Assembly (NCBI RefSeq): GCF_037076465.1
Contig: NZ_AP028908.1
Coordinates: 2,790,001 to 2,854,000, forward strand
DNA length: 64,000 nucleotides
Source: Pectobacterium araliae
Lineage (GTDB): Bacteria; Pseudomonadota; Gammaproteobacteria; Enterobacterales; Enterobacteriaceae
Direction of reading: 5' to 3'
Below, piece after piece: positions 42,841-52,274 of the stretch; the stretch's first letter is position 1, and each line of letters begins with the position of its first letter. Both the position numbers and the translations under genes were made by a program. The notes below the pieces were generated by a model that was not told where the DNA came from, did no database searches, and saw only the letters and a list, made by a program, of their open reading frames with translations.

Positions 42841-44233
42841 CGAGGCCTCCCTGTGAAATTATCCATTGTTCTTCAATTTCGTAACTTGCCGCCCCATCCA
42901 TTAAAACCCATTCAGGGAAAACATCATCCTGAATATTGTTACTCTGTTTCATTATTTCTTTTATCGTACACTGCACCAAACGAAATCGATCTGTTTCATT
43001 GAATGAGAATTTACTTAATATGCTTCTGATAATTGAAACGTTACTCACGGGTTTATTATCACTTAATGCTTTTTCAACAAACTCCCTTGCAAAGCTCTCT
43101 AACTGAAAAGCTGGCATTTCCCGTACCAGTTCTTCATCATCGTTGTCATCAAGGAATAAAGCGTTATCAGCAGGGGGAGGCGGTGTGTCCCATTCACGTA
43201 ATTGCATTAGCTTAACCGCCGAAGGTAGTGCCAACGACCATGATGACTGACCAAACAGCTCAATAGTACGATCGATTAAATATCCAAGATTAGCATTGGG
43301 ATCCAATGCGATACGGATGCGTATACGATCTAATACGGTGTTAAAGAATCCAGATAAATCCCTTAAAGAATAATTAGCGAACTCTCGAATATCCGTTAAT
43401 GAACTAAACAAAGATGATAAAGCGTTTTTTAATCGCTGCGTTCCTCCCTTTTGCACTACAGTATTTTGTAAAATTTCCAGCTGCATTAATACCGCATCAG
43501 CCCGATTCATCACCAATTTTCTCAAATCGTTAATCTGTCCGGCCAGCGTACGTATCGTTTCCAGCAACTGCTGTATTTCTGTTTCCAGAGAAACATCAAT
43601 TCCGGTTTGCATTTCAGAACGCATTGAATGAAATTTTGAGATTAAAAATTCCTGATTTTTGAAAACGCCCGTCAGAAGATCTTGCAGGCTTGGTAAAAAA
43701 AGCGCTACCTTCATCAACCATTCACTATCAGGAATTTTATTCCCATCGCTGATAGCATTTAAACTGGACAACTCCTGATCAATTCTCAGATAACGTTGAC
43801 TTAATGTTTCTTTATCCTCTGATTCATCAGATTGTTGGAAAGGTTTTAGCAAATCATATGCCAACTGAGTCAGGCGGTATGTTCCACCAAAATCTGCGAC
43901 AGATATTCCGGCCAGTGACAATAACCCTTGTTCCAATGCGCGTTTCAGAAAATTGTTAACCCGGACATCGGAGGTATTAAGATCTTCATTTATTCTTTCA
44001 TCAACGTAACGGATGATGTTGTGACATGTCGTTTCATCATAGCCGGATTGTACAAAATGATGTTCACTATCCGATTCGACACCGGCCTCCTCCATCCCCC
44101 ACATCGCCATCGCCGCCAGATAGCTAAACTCATTAGTGGTAAGGTGTAAATTCGGCTGGTATTTACTGATTTTTAACAGTATGCGGTTTAGGGGACTTGT
44201 AAACTGCTGCGGTGTAGGTGTGACATTGTCCAT
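42833..44233 (-). CDS. jetA: Wadjet system kleisin JetA (MukF-like)
   Basis: This encodes 466 residues from MDNVTPTPQQFTSP. An N-terminal winged-helix region (NRILLKISKYQPNLHLTTNE) is followed by a central helical bundle (SLETEIQQLLETIRTLAGQI, then LRKLVMNRADAVLMQLEILQ) and an acidic linker near 355 (DDNDDEEL), then a C-terminal winged helix. This is the MukF/kleisin layout that bridges the JetC heads. GGGGTGAG lies 8 bases before the ATG at 44233; a GTG at 44245 is the alternative. It is the first gene of the jetABCD operon. Confidence 0.82.
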   Translation of the reverse strand: MDNVTPTPQQFTSPLNRILLKISKYQPNLHLTTNEFSYLAAMAMWGMEEAGVESDSEHHFVQSGYDETTCHNIIRYVDERINEDLNTSDVRVNNFLKRALEQGLLSLAGISVADFGGTYRLTQLAYDLLKPFQQSDESEDKETLSQRYLRIDQELSSLNAISDGNKIPDSEWLMKVALFLPSLQDLLTGVFKNQEFLISKFHSMRSEMQTGIDVSLETEIQQLLETIRTLAGQINDLRKLVMNRADAVLMQLEILQNTVVQKGGTQRLKNALSSLFSSLTDIREFANYSLRDLSGFFNTVLDRIRIRIALDPNANLGYLIDRTIELFGQSSWSLALPSAVKLMQLREWDTPPPPADNALFLDDNDDEELVREMPAFQLESFAREFVEKALSDNKPVSNVSIIRSILSKFSFNETDRFRLVQCTIKEIMKQSNNIQDDVFPEWVLMDGAASYEIEEQWIISQGGLDD

Positions 44234-44448
44234 GATAAAGCTCACCCCGGCTTTTCTCGTTCAGTATCTATGCTGTTATATCAGATTAATAGCTGAAGAT
44301 CCTTTTGTCTTGCTGAAACAGAGACATAAATTCGACCTCCTCCTTAAAATCGCAGCAGAAATCGGTAACAACTTAAACGCCACGGCTGAATCGCCATGAA
44401 TTTAACAGACACGCCGAAGTCATTTAGATGGCTTAAAGAGAGGTGCCG

Positions 44449-44640
44449 ATGAGCGGCAAGCGTTATCCCGAAGAGTTTAAAATTGAAGCGATCAAACAGG
44501 TTGTGGATCTGTTCTCCCGCCACGTTATCGGCTGGTCAATTCAACCCAGGACGACAAAGGACATTGCCCTGAAATCACACGATCTGGAAGGCCGCATAAG
44601 TCGTCGCGGTAACAGCCACGACAACGTGGTAGAAACCGTA
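44449..44640 (+). mobile_element. Collapsed IS3-family remnant (orfA start fused to orfB pieces)
   Basis: MSGKRYPEEFKIEAIKQVV is the N-terminus of an IS3-family OrfA. It runs directly into DLFSRHVIGWSI and then RGNSHDNVV, two separate OrfB segments from the catalytic core. Internal deletions therefore joined three parts of one IS in a single frame. It lies upstream of jetA on the opposite strand, and forms the right border of the defence operon. Confidence 0.8.
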
Positions 44641-44748
44641 ACAAATTCAAATAAAAGAAGGGAAACAATGCGGAGATTTTTGCTTTTTAAGTACGATACT
44701 TCGCGGTATTTTCTACGGCGTGGATGTTAAACAGTGAGTAAGGGTGTC

Positions 44749-45228
44749 ATGGAGTCAATCAGAAACGTAATCGGTGCCGTTGGCTTAGCCACTTGTATGC
44801 TGACAGGCTACGCTCAGGCTGCAAGTTTACAGGATTCACTGTCCAGCGCGGTTAGCCAACTCGGTCAGAACCACTCTTCATCCGGCGGATTGGCTGGATT
44901 AGCGGGGCTGCTCAATGGTGGAAATCAGGCGCTAAGTGCTGGCACGATGAACAACGCGGCTGGGATCTTGCAATATTGCGTGAAGCAGAAGCTGGTTTCT
45001 GCAACCAATACAGAAAGCATCAAAAACCAGTTGCTGGATAAACTTGGCCTGGCATCTCAGCAAGAGCAACAACAGACTGATTATACGCAGGGATTAGCCG
45101 GTCTTTTGAATACCAAAGATGGAAAACAGTTAAACCTGAATAATATTGGAAATACGCCATTAGCTGAGAAGGTGAAAACCAAGGCTTGCGATATCGTATT
45201 GAAGCAAGGTGTGAAATTTATTTCCTGA
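44749..45228 (+). CDS. DUF2501 (YjjA-like) periplasmic protein
   Basis: This encodes 159 residues from MESIRNVIGAVG, with a signal peptide ending GYAQA. The mature part matches E. coli YjjA: SLQDSLSSAVSQL, LSAGTMNNAAGILQYCVKQK, a SATNTESIKNQLLDKLGL segment, GLAGLLNTKDGKQLNLNNIG and KTKACDIVLKQG. Two cysteines are conserved. The function is unknown. AAGG precedes the ATG at 44749; a GTG at 44734 is less likely. The gene is probably core chromosome, marking the end of the accessory region. Confidence 0.85.
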   Translation: MESIRNVIGAVGLATCMLTGYAQAASLQDSLSSAVSQLGQNHSSSGGLAGLAGLLNGGNQALSAGTMNNAAGILQYCVKQKLVSATNTESIKNQLLDKLGLASQQEQQQTDYTQGLAGLLNTKDGKQLNLNNIGNTPLAEKVKTKACDIVLKQGVKFIS

Positions 45229-45235
45229 TATTCTT

Positions 45236-45267
45236 AAGGGCGGATAGGCGAAGCGCTATCTGCCCCT
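45236..45267 (+). terminator. Hairpin after the DUF2501 gene
   Basis: AAGGGCGGATAG pairs with CTATCTGCCCCTT with one bulge and a GCGAAGC-type loop, 8 bp past the stop. The T-run is weak. Confidence 0.5.
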
Positions 45268-45393
45268 TCGTACCGCAGCAAACTTTCCCTTACTCACCGA
45301 TGACGGACAGTATCTTTTATACTGCCGATAATTTATCCTCTCCCGCCTTTCGTCATTGACCTATAAATAAGAAAAAATCAGAGCCTGCACATT

Positions 45394-46893
45394 ATGATTT
45401 CATCCCCCAATGCAACGCCGACGCCAGTGCCCTCTGCTACGTCAACGCTTGCTGTATTACGCTCGCCCTCGCTGCTGATGCGCGAAGTTTTGGCGGGCAC
45501 CATCACCGCGTTGGCGCTTATCCCAGAAGTGATTTCGTTTTCCATCATCGCGGGCGTCGACCCGAAAGTCAGCCTGTTCGCCTCCATCGTGTTGTGTTTT
45601 ACCATGTCCTTTCTCGGCGGCAGACCGGCGATGGTGACCGCCGCCGCGGGTGCCGTGGCGCTGGTGATCGGCCCGCTGGTACACGCACACGGTGTGGCCT
45701 ATATTTTGCCTGCGGTAATGATGGCGGGACTTATCCAAATTCTGTTTGGGCTGGCGGGCTTGGCGAGAATGATGCGCTATATCCCCCGCTCGGTGATGAT
45801 CGGGTTTGTGAATGCGCTGGGCATCCTGATTTTTGCCGCGCAGGTGCCGCATATTTACGGACAATCCTCGATCGTCTGGCTGCTGTTTGCGTTGACGCTC
45901 GCGATTGTCCTGCTGCTGCCTTACGTGGTGAAAAGCATTCCCGCGCCGCTGGTGGCCATTGTGACGGTGACCGCGATTGCTATTTTTACTGGCATCATGG
46001 TGCCTAACGTCGGCGATGCGGGCCCCATGCAACCCGGATTACCGAGTTTCACCCAGTGGCTGGTGCCGTTTAATCTTGCAACGCTGCACATCATCTGGCC
46101 AACCGCGCTGAGTATTGCCTTTGTTGGGCTGATGGAATCGCTGTTAACTGCCAAACTGGTCGACGACATTACCGATACCCCGTCCAGCAAGCGCCGGGAA
46201 TGCTGGGGACTCGGCGTTTCCAATATTTTCGCCGGGTTCTATTGTGGGATTGCCGGATGCGCAATGATCGGGCAGACCGTGGTCAACGTGGAGTTGGGCA
46301 AAGCGCGAACACGCATTTCCACCCTCGCCGCCGCGCTGGTGCTGTTGCTGCTGGTGACTGGGCTGAGCGAAATCATGGCGAAGATTCCGATGGTGGTGCT
46401 GGCAGGCATTATGATGATCGTCGCACTGAAAACCATGAACTGGCATAGCCTGCACCCAACCACGCTGAAGCGTATGCCGCTGTCGGAAACGCTGGTGGTC
46501 ATCGTGACGGTTGTCGCGACCGTCTCGACGGGGAACCTCGCTATCGGCGTAGCGGGCGGCGTGATCTTTGCCATCCTGCTGTTTGCGCGCCGCGTGGCGC
46601 ACGTCATTCACGCGGAGCGTCAGGTGAGCGAAGACGGTCAGTCGGTGCACTACAGGGTGCGCGGCCCTCTCTTCTTCGGCAGCAGCAACGATCTCTTCGA
46701 GCACTTCCTCTACGCGCAGGATCCGCAGAACGTCACCATCGATTTGACGCACGCCCAAATCTGGGATGCCTCCAGCGTGGCAGCGCTCGACGCGATCGAA
46801 ACCCGCTATCATCGCTACAATGCGAAGGTCACGATCATCGGGCTGGATACCCACAGCACTAAAATTCACCAGCGCCTGTCAGGGCATCTCTGA
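45394..46893 (+). CDS. SulP-family inorganic anion transporter with STAS domain
   Basis: This encodes 499 residues. The membrane part (about 25-390) has the SLC26/SulP motifs EVLAGTITALALIPEVISFS and GGRPAMVTAAAGAVALVIG, giving about ten helices. The C-terminal STAS domain (about 405-499) contains GPLFFGSSNDLFEHF and NVTIDLTHAQIWDASSVAAL. It probably carries sulfate, bicarbonate or a similar anion by symport or exchange. The 3' end overlaps the convergent ABC transporter gene by 15 bp. Single-gene unit. Confidence 0.9.
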   Translation: MISSPNATPTPVPSATSTLAVLRSPSLLMREVLAGTITALALIPEVISFSIIAGVDPKVSLFASIVLCFTMSFLGGRPAMVTAAAGAVALVIGPLVHAHGVAYILPAVMMAGLIQILFGLAGLARMMRYIPRSVMIGFVNALGILIFAAQVPHIYGQSSIVWLLFALTLAIVLLLPYVVKSIPAPLVAIVTVTAIAIFTGIMVPNVGDAGPMQPGLPSFTQWLVPFNLATLHIIWPTALSIAFVGLMESLLTAKLVDDITDTPSSKRRECWGLGVSNIFAGFYCGIAGCAMIGQTVVNVELGKARTRISTLAAALVLLLLVTGLSEIMAKIPMVVLAGIMMIVALKTMNWHSLHPTTLKRMPLSETLVVIVTVVATVSTGNLAIGVAGGVIFAILLFARRVAHVIHAERQVSEDGQSVHYRVRGPLFFGSSNDLFEHFLYAQDPQNVTIDLTHAQIWDASSVAALDAIETRYHRYNAKVTIIGLDTHSTKIHQRLSGHL

Positions 46894-47829
46894 TCGGGCG
46901 CAGGCGACGCGGTGTTCCGCATTGATCCAATATTCTTGCGTTGGGTGTATGCGGCATCGTGCCGGCGTGCCGGGTGTTGGTTCGTCAAACTGACACCCGC
47001 TCTCTTGCCCTTTCTGCGCGTCCACCTGAACAGCCCGTTTTAACCGCGGATGCGCGGGCGGAATCGAAGCCAACAGGAAACGCGTATACGGATGACGTGC
47101 CTGTGAAAACAGCGTCGCCGCGGGCGCTTCTTCAACAATGCGCCCGCGGTACATCACGCCAATACGGTCGGCAATATGGTGTACCACGCTCAGATCGTGC
47201 GCGATAAACAAATACGCCAGCCCCTGCTCCCGCTGTAATGCCAAAAGCAGATTTAAAATCTGCGACTGAATAGAAACATCCAGCGCCGAAACCGGTTCAT
47301 CGCACACGATCAGTTTCGGTTCCAGCACCAGAGCGCGGGCAATCCCGATACGCTGGCGTTGCCCACCGGAAAACTCGTGCGGAAAGCGTCCGGCATCCGC
47401 TGCGGTGAACCCGACTCGCGTCAGCATCTTGATCACCTGCGCCTTGCGCCACTGGCTATCGCGTATGCCGTGGATAATCAGCGGTTCTTCAATGCTGTAC
47501 CCGACGCTACGCTTGGGATCGAGCGAGGAGAGCGGGTCCTGAAAGATCATCTGCATGTCGCGCCGCAGCTGTCGTAACTGCTCTGCGTTCTGCTGCCGGA
47601 GATCGTGACCGGCAAAGTGCAATTCCCCGGCATTCGCGGGCGTCAGCCCTAAAATGCTGCGTCCCGTGGTGCTTTTGCCGCTGCCCGACTCCCCAACCAG
47701 CGCATACGTTTCACCGGGGAAAATATGGAAACTGACATCATCGAGCGCCACCCGCGTTTTTTTTCGCCATCCCTGCCCGACCCGAAAGGTTTTACGCAGG
47801 TTTTTCACCCGTAATAACGGCTCAGTCAT
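46879..47829 (-). CDS. Dipeptide/oligopeptide ABC transporter ATP-binding protein (DppF/OppF type)
   Basis: This encodes 316 residues with Walker A LVGESGSGKSTTGRSIL (about 39-55), Q-loop [13 protein letters not shown], signature FSGGQRQRIGIARAL and Walker B LIVCDEPVSALD. The oligopeptide-type C-terminal extension ends in a cysteine pattern (CQFDEPTPGTPARCR) that often binds an iron-sulfur cluster. It is the last gene of the peptide-import operon and overlaps the DppD-type ATPase by 4 bp. Confidence 0.9.
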   Translation of the reverse strand: MTEPLLRVKNLRKTFRVGQGWRKKTRVALDDVSFHIFPGETYALVGESGSGKSTTGRSILGLTPANAGELHFAGHDLRQQNAEQLRQLRRDMQMIFQDPLSSLDPKRSVGYSIEEPLIIHGIRDSQWRKAQVIKMLTRVGFTAADAGRFPHEFSGGQRQRIGIARALVLEPKLIVCDEPVSALDVSIQSQILNLLLALQREQGLAYLFIAHDLSVVHHIADRIGVMYRGRIVEEAPAATLFSQARHPYTRFLLASIPPAHPRLKRAVQVDAQKGQESGCQFDEPTPGTPARCRIHPTQEYWINAEHRVACARSEMP

Positions 47830-48827
47830 ACGGCGCTCCCGAGGCTATCCGCCTTCCAGCAGCGTACGCGATGGCCCACCTCGTCAGCCACGGAGAGCTC
47901 AGGGGGAGACTGGTGACAGCGTGCATCCGCCAGCGGGCAGCGCGGAGCAAAACCACAGCCAGTGGGAGGATGAGTCAATGGCGGAACACTGCCGGTTATC
48001 TCCGGCAGCTCGCTTTTACGCGGCGCATCGAGGTTAGGCATCGCCCGCAGCAGCGCCTGCGTATAAGGATGTCGCGCGTGATCAAACAGCGTGAACACAT
48101 CCGCCTGCTCCACCACTTCCCCCAGATACATCACGATCACGCGCTGACACATCTGCGCTACCACCGACAGATCGTGCGTAATTAGCACGATACCCATATC
48201 GGTTTCGGCTTTTAACTTATCCAACAGCGAAAGAATCTGCGCCTGAATGGTGACATCGAGCGCCGTTGTCGGTTCATCGGCAATCAGCAACCCCGGCCCG
48301 CAGGCAATCGCGATCGCAATCATCACTCGCTGGCGCATCCCGCCAGATAGCCGATGCGGATAGCTCACGGCACAGGCGGCCGGATCGGGCATCCCCACCT
48401 GGGTTAGCAGTTCATGCACCCGCGCTTTTCGCGCCTGACGCGAGAGCGTGGTGTGTTGCCGCAGGCTTTCATCGATCTGTTCACCCACGGTATAGACCGG
48501 ATTAAGGCTGGAGAGCGGATCCTGAAAAATCATGGCCAATGCATTGCCCCGCAGGCGTCGCCGCGCCTCATCCGACAGCGACAGCAGCGGCTGACCGTTC
48601 AGGCTAGCCTCACCGCCGACTCGGCTAGTGCGCGCAGGCAATAATCCCATCAGCGCATCAGCAGTGACGCTTTTGCCACAGCCAGATTCACCGATGATGC
48701 CCAGCGTCTCACGCGGATTCACCTCAAAAGAGACCCCTCGGACAGGGTGCAAGAGGCCAGACGGCGCGGCAAACGTGACTCTCAGGTCTTTGACAGACAG
48801 TAGCGGCGTTTCACTCATCATATTCAC
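47826..48827 (-). CDS. Dipeptide/oligopeptide ABC transporter ATP-binding protein (DppD/OppD type)
   Basis: This encodes 333 residues with Walker [20 protein letters not shown] (about 44-62), Q-loop [13 protein letters not shown], signature [15 protein letters not shown] and Walker [13 protein letters not shown]. The C-terminal extension has [21 protein letters not shown], a typical cluster-binding motif (positions about 293-313). It pairs with the downstream ATPase as the heterodimeric motor. It overlaps the permease upstream by 4 bp. Confidence 0.9.
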   Translation of the reverse strand: MNMMSETPLLSVKDLRVTFAAPSGLLHPVRGVSFEVNPRETLGIIGESGCGKSVTADALMGLLPARTSRVGGEASLNGQPLLSLSDEARRRLRGNALAMIFQDPLSSLNPVYTVGEQIDESLRQHTTLSRQARKARVHELLTQVGMPDPAACAVSYPHRLSGGMRQRVMIAIAIACGPGLLIADEPTTALDVTIQAQILSLLDKLKAETDMGIVLITHDLSVVAQMCQRVIVMYLGEVVEQADVFTLFDHARHPYTQALLRAMPNLDAPRKSELPEITGSVPPLTHPPTGCGFAPRCPLADARCHQSPPELSVADEVGHRVRCWKADSLGSAV

Positions 48828-49687
48828 TTTGGTGTCGTGACCGCTTTCAGCAGACGGGAAACCCGACGTGAGAGCGGCTTAAGCGTAGGATCGGAGATAT
48901 CGCGCAGGCCGTCTCCAATCATATTCAGAGACAGGATCAAGAGCACAATCGCCATACCGGGGAAAAAGGTCATCCACCAGGAGGTAAAAATCACTTTTTT
49001 CCCCTCCAGCAATAAATTACCCAGGCTGGGCGTCGGTGCAGGTATCCCCGAACCTAAAAAGCTCAGCGCCGCCTCAGTGAGAATCGCGACCGAGAAGATC
49101 CACGACACTTGAACGATCAGCGGCGATACCACGTTGGGTAAAATGTGCAGCCAGATGATCCGGCGACTCTTTGCCCCCTGCGCACGCAACGCCTCGATGT
49201 AATTTTTCTCCTTGATCACCAGCGCCGCCGCACGCATCACGCGCACCACCGACGGCACATAGACCAGCGACAGCGCCAGTACAACATTGGCGGGATTCGG
49301 GCCAAGAATACCAACGATGGAAATGGCCAGCAGCAGAGAAGGAAAGGCAAACAGCCCGTCACAAATCCGCATGATGACCATATCCAGCGGGCGATACCAG
49401 ACACATAGCAGGCCGATTAGCGTGCCAATCGAGCCCGAAATCAGCGCGACCGCGCCCCCAACGGACAACGAAATCTGGACCGCAATCGCGACCCGCACAA
49501 ACACATCGCGGCCAAAATTATCGGTGCCAAACCAGTGCTGCCACGTCGGTGCGGACAACCGCTCCAGGGGATTTAAGGCATAGGGATCGTAAGGGCTGAG
49601 AAATGCTCCCCCCAGCGCGACGATAAGAATAAGCAGCAGGATAGCGATGCCCGTTGTCAGGAGTTGATTGGCAAACAGCGCTTTCAT
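48824..49687 (-). CDS. Dipeptide-type ABC transporter permease (DppC/OppC type)
   Basis: This encodes 287 residues from MKALFANQLLTTG. The N-terminus has the DppC motif FLSPYDPYALNPLERL and HWFGTDNFGRDVF. The coupling loop is EALRAQGAKSRRIIWLHILP. About six membrane helices. The ATG at 49687 lies 1 bp after the stop of the DppB-type gene; the longer frame to 49732 would overlap it. It forms the translocation channel with the DppB-type protein. Confidence 0.9.
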   Translation of the reverse strand: MKALFANQLLTTGIAILLLILIVALGGAFLSPYDPYALNPLERLSAPTWQHWFGTDNFGRDVFVRVAIAVQISLSVGGAVALISGSIGTLIGLLCVWYRPLDMVIMRICDGLFAFPSLLLAISIVGILGPNPANVVLALSLVYVPSVVRVMRAAALVIKEKNYIEALRAQGAKSRRIIWLHILPNVVSPLIVQVSWIFSVAILTEAALSFLGSGIPAPTPSLGNLLLEGKKVIFTSWWMTFFPGMAIVLLILSLNMIGDGLRDISDPTLKPLSRRVSRLLKAVTTPK

Positions 49688-49688
49688 G

Positions 49689-50645
49689 TCACTCCTTCTC
49701 CCCTGACAGGGAGAGACGCGGGTCAACGGCATGCCCCAGCATATCCACCGCCAGATTAATCAGCACATAGCTGACGGTAATCAGCAGCACCGCTCCCTGA
49801 ATCACCGAGAAATCGCGGCGTTCGATGGAATCCACCACCAGCGAGCCGACGCCGGGAATGCCGAACACGCTTTCAATCACAATCGTTCCCGTCACCAGCG
49901 AACCGAAAGATTCACCGCAGATGGTGAGAATAGGCAGGAGCGCATTTTTCAGGCCGTGGCGCAGTAGAACCCAGTATTCCGCTACGCCTTTGGCACGCGC
50001 CGTTTTAATGTAGTTTTCGCTCAACACATCGAGCATCACCGCTCGCGTCATGCGGGCAATCAGCGCCGCGATGCGCAACCCCAATGCCAGTGCCGGAAGC
50101 GTCATATACCACAGATTGACCAGTACATCGCCGCGCGTCGAGCTGTATCCCACAACCGGAAACCAGCGCAACTGCACGGCAAAAAAGAAAATCAGAAACA
50201 GCCCGAGTAAAAAGCCGGGAATCGACATCCCCACCGCCGCCAGTCCCATAATCAGGCGATCCAGAAACCGTCCCTGTTGCGACGCGCTAAGTACACCAGC
50301 CGCCAGCCCAAGCAGTAGCGCCACCCCTTGTGCATAGAGCGCCAGTGCCAACGTAGGTTGCAGGTGCTGCAAGAAAAGCGACATGACGCTGGCATTCATG
50401 AAGAGTGAATGGCCGAGATCGCCACGCAGCACTGCGCCAAACCACACGACAAACTGAGTCAGCAGGGGCTTATCCAGCCCCATTTGTTGACGCAGCGCGG
50501 CGACATCCCCCGGACTGGCATCATTGCCCAGAATGACCAGCACCGGATCGCCCGGAGCAAGATGTACCAGACAAAACACCACGATGGAGACCACCAGCAG
50601 AACGGGTATCAGCGCCAGCAGCCGATGGAAAATAAACCATCCCAT
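49689..50645 (-). CDS. Dipeptide-type ABC transporter permease (DppB/OppB type)
   Basis: This encodes 318 residues with about six helices. The start FIFHRLLALIPVLLVVSIVV, then VHLAPGDPVLVILG and MGLDKPLLTQF are DppB signatures. The coupling loop is NYIKTARAKGVAEYWVLLRH, and TIVIESVFGIPGVGSL lies near the end. It follows the binding-protein gene after 12 bp. Confidence 0.92.
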   Translation of the reverse strand: MGWFIFHRLLALIPVLLVVSIVVFCLVHLAPGDPVLVILGNDASPGDVAALRQQMGLDKPLLTQFVVWFGAVLRGDLGHSLFMNASVMSLFLQHLQPTLALALYAQGVALLLGLAAGVLSASQQGRFLDRLIMGLAAVGMSIPGFLLGLFLIFFFAVQLRWFPVVGYSSTRGDVLVNLWYMTLPALALGLRIAALIARMTRAVMLDVLSENYIKTARAKGVAEYWVLLRHGLKNALLPILTICGESFGSLVTGTIVIESVFGIPGVGSLVVDSIERRDFSVIQGAVLLITVSYVLINLAVDMLGHAVDPRLSLSGEKE

Positions 50646-50657
50646 TCGCTTCTCCGC

Positions 50658-52223
50658 TTACGGTTTTGTGATGCTGACGTTCCACAGGACGGGGCCGATT
50701 AAATCCCGATAGCCGTGAACATGATGCGTGATCGCGACCGCATCAGGCGTGGTACGCCCCAGCACAATCACCGGCAGATAGGTCCAGGTTTGCACGTGAA
50801 GTTTATCCACCAATCCTCTTGCCGCCTGTAGCGACGGAGCCTGCTTGATATCATCCAGCAGCGCATCAATTTCCGGGCTGTTACTCAAGCCGGGGAATTT
50901 GGCACGGGAATCCAGGAAAGGATACTGATGCAGCACCTGACGCATCGAGAATTCCAGCGCACACAGGTCGAAGTTTTTAGGGTCCTGACGCCGCTGTAAC
51001 ACCGTGGCCCAGTCATAGACATCAAGACGAGATTTCACGCCAATCTGTTTGAGCACCTGCTGTGCAACAATCGCCAGATTGTACAATTCGGCGTATTCCT
51101 TGGTGGCGATGATCACTACTTCTTCACCGTTATAGCCGGACTCTTTTACCAGCTTTCTGGCCTCGTCCAGCTTGTGCTGATTCCAGTATGGCTTGCCAGC
51201 TTCACTGTGCCAGTCCACCTGCTCAGGAAAACCTAACGACGAATCTTCCCTGAAAAAGCGTGGATCGCTGTAGCCCGCCAGCAGCACCTGATGGACATCA
51301 AGCGCCAGATTGAATGCCTGACGCAGTTTCACATCGGCAAACGGTCCGCGGTTCTTGTTGAACAGGTAGGTGATGAGCGATCCCCCGGCTTCGGGACGAT
51401 ACAGCTTCACATCGCGGGCACTATTCAGCGCGTCAATGTTGTCTTTCGGCAAATCAAAAACGACGTCATATTCACCGGTCAATGCCCCTGCCAGCCGGGT
51501 AGACTCATCCGTGATGTAGCGGAACCAGATATCTTTCACCTCGGCCTTCTTCTGCCCCGACAGGCCATTCGCCGGTTCGCTACGCGAGACATAACCGTCA
51601 TAGCGCGTCAGATGCAGATAATCCCCCTGTTTGAATTCCGCCAGCTTGTAAGGGCCGGTGCCAATCAGTTCACTCACCGGTTTTTTGCTGGTATTGGCTT
51701 CGTCGATCAGGCGCTTAGGCATAATCGAAGGCAGATTCTTCAAATCGGCCAGCACATTCAGGGTAATCAGAGACGGCGTCTGTACCGTCAGCTGTACGGT
51801 GCGATCGTCAATCCGGCTAAACTGCGCCCCCGGCAGATTGGCTTTCCCCTGCGTAGAGACGGCCAGCCAGCGGTTCATCGATGCCACCACATCGTCTGCC
51901 GTCAGCGGCTGACCATCATGAAAGCGGATGCCGTCGCGCAGCACAAAGGTATAGACCTTGCGGTCATCACTCAGCGAATAACGTTCAACCAGTTCCGGCA
52001 CCGGTTCAAACCGATCGTTAATCGTAAAAAGTTGTTCAAAAATGTGGCGTACCACGTCCGTGGTCGCACTGTTGGTTGTCAGGTAAGGATCAAGCGTACC
52101 CGGTCGTTTGCCATAAGCGATATTCAGCGTTGCATCGCGATTGACGGTTTCCGCCAGCGCGATTCCCCAGGGTAAACTGGCCGCGAGCAAGAGTGCAGCG
52201 GCAGGAAAGTTAAACCATTTCAT
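50658..52223 (-). CDS. ABC transporter peptide-type substrate-binding protein (SBP family 5)
   Basis: This encodes 521 residues. A signal peptide ends at about GIALA (residue 24). The domain is the DppA/OppA type: GKRPGTLDPYLTTNSATTDV, FVLRDGIRFHDGQPLTADDV and FNLALDVHQVLLAGYS. It probably binds a peptide-like or N-acyl amino acid ligand. The position next to an M20 amidohydrolase suggests the imported compound is cleaved inside the cell. About 50 bp separate it from that gene. Confidence 0.9.
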   Translation of the reverse strand: MKWFNFPAAALLLAASLPWGIALAETVNRDATLNIAYGKRPGTLDPYLTTNSATTDVVRHIFEQLFTINDRFEPVPELVERYSLSDDRKVYTFVLRDGIRFHDGQPLTADDVVASMNRWLAVSTQGKANLPGAQFSRIDDRTVQLTVQTPSLITLNVLADLKNLPSIMPKRLIDEANTSKKPVSELIGTGPYKLAEFKQGDYLHLTRYDGYVSRSEPANGLSGQKKAEVKDIWFRYITDESTRLAGALTGEYDVVFDLPKDNIDALNSARDVKLYRPEAGGSLITYLFNKNRGPFADVKLRQAFNLALDVHQVLLAGYSDPRFFREDSSLGFPEQVDWHSEAGKPYWNQHKLDEARKLVKESGYNGEEVVIIATKEYAELYNLAIVAQQVLKQIGVKSRLDVYDWATVLQRRQDPKNFDLCALEFSMRQVLHQYPFLDSRAKFPGLSNSPEIDALLDDIKQAPSLQAARGLVDKLHVQTWTYLPVIVLGRTTPDAVAITHHVHGYRDLIGPVLWNVSITKP

Positions 52224-52274
52224 TGATGGGAAACTCCACTATTTTTATGATATTCAGCCTGTGCAGACGCCGCA

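Noticed and set aside
44136..44399. Plus-strand open frame reaching into the jetA upstream region
   Set aside because: Its first part is antisense to jetA. The last 40 codons (IAEDPFVLLKQRHKF and following) look faintly protein-like but could not be placed.
45457..46869. Minus-strand open frames opposite the SulP gene
   Set aside because: His/Asp-rich antisense shadows of a GC-rich membrane-protein gene.
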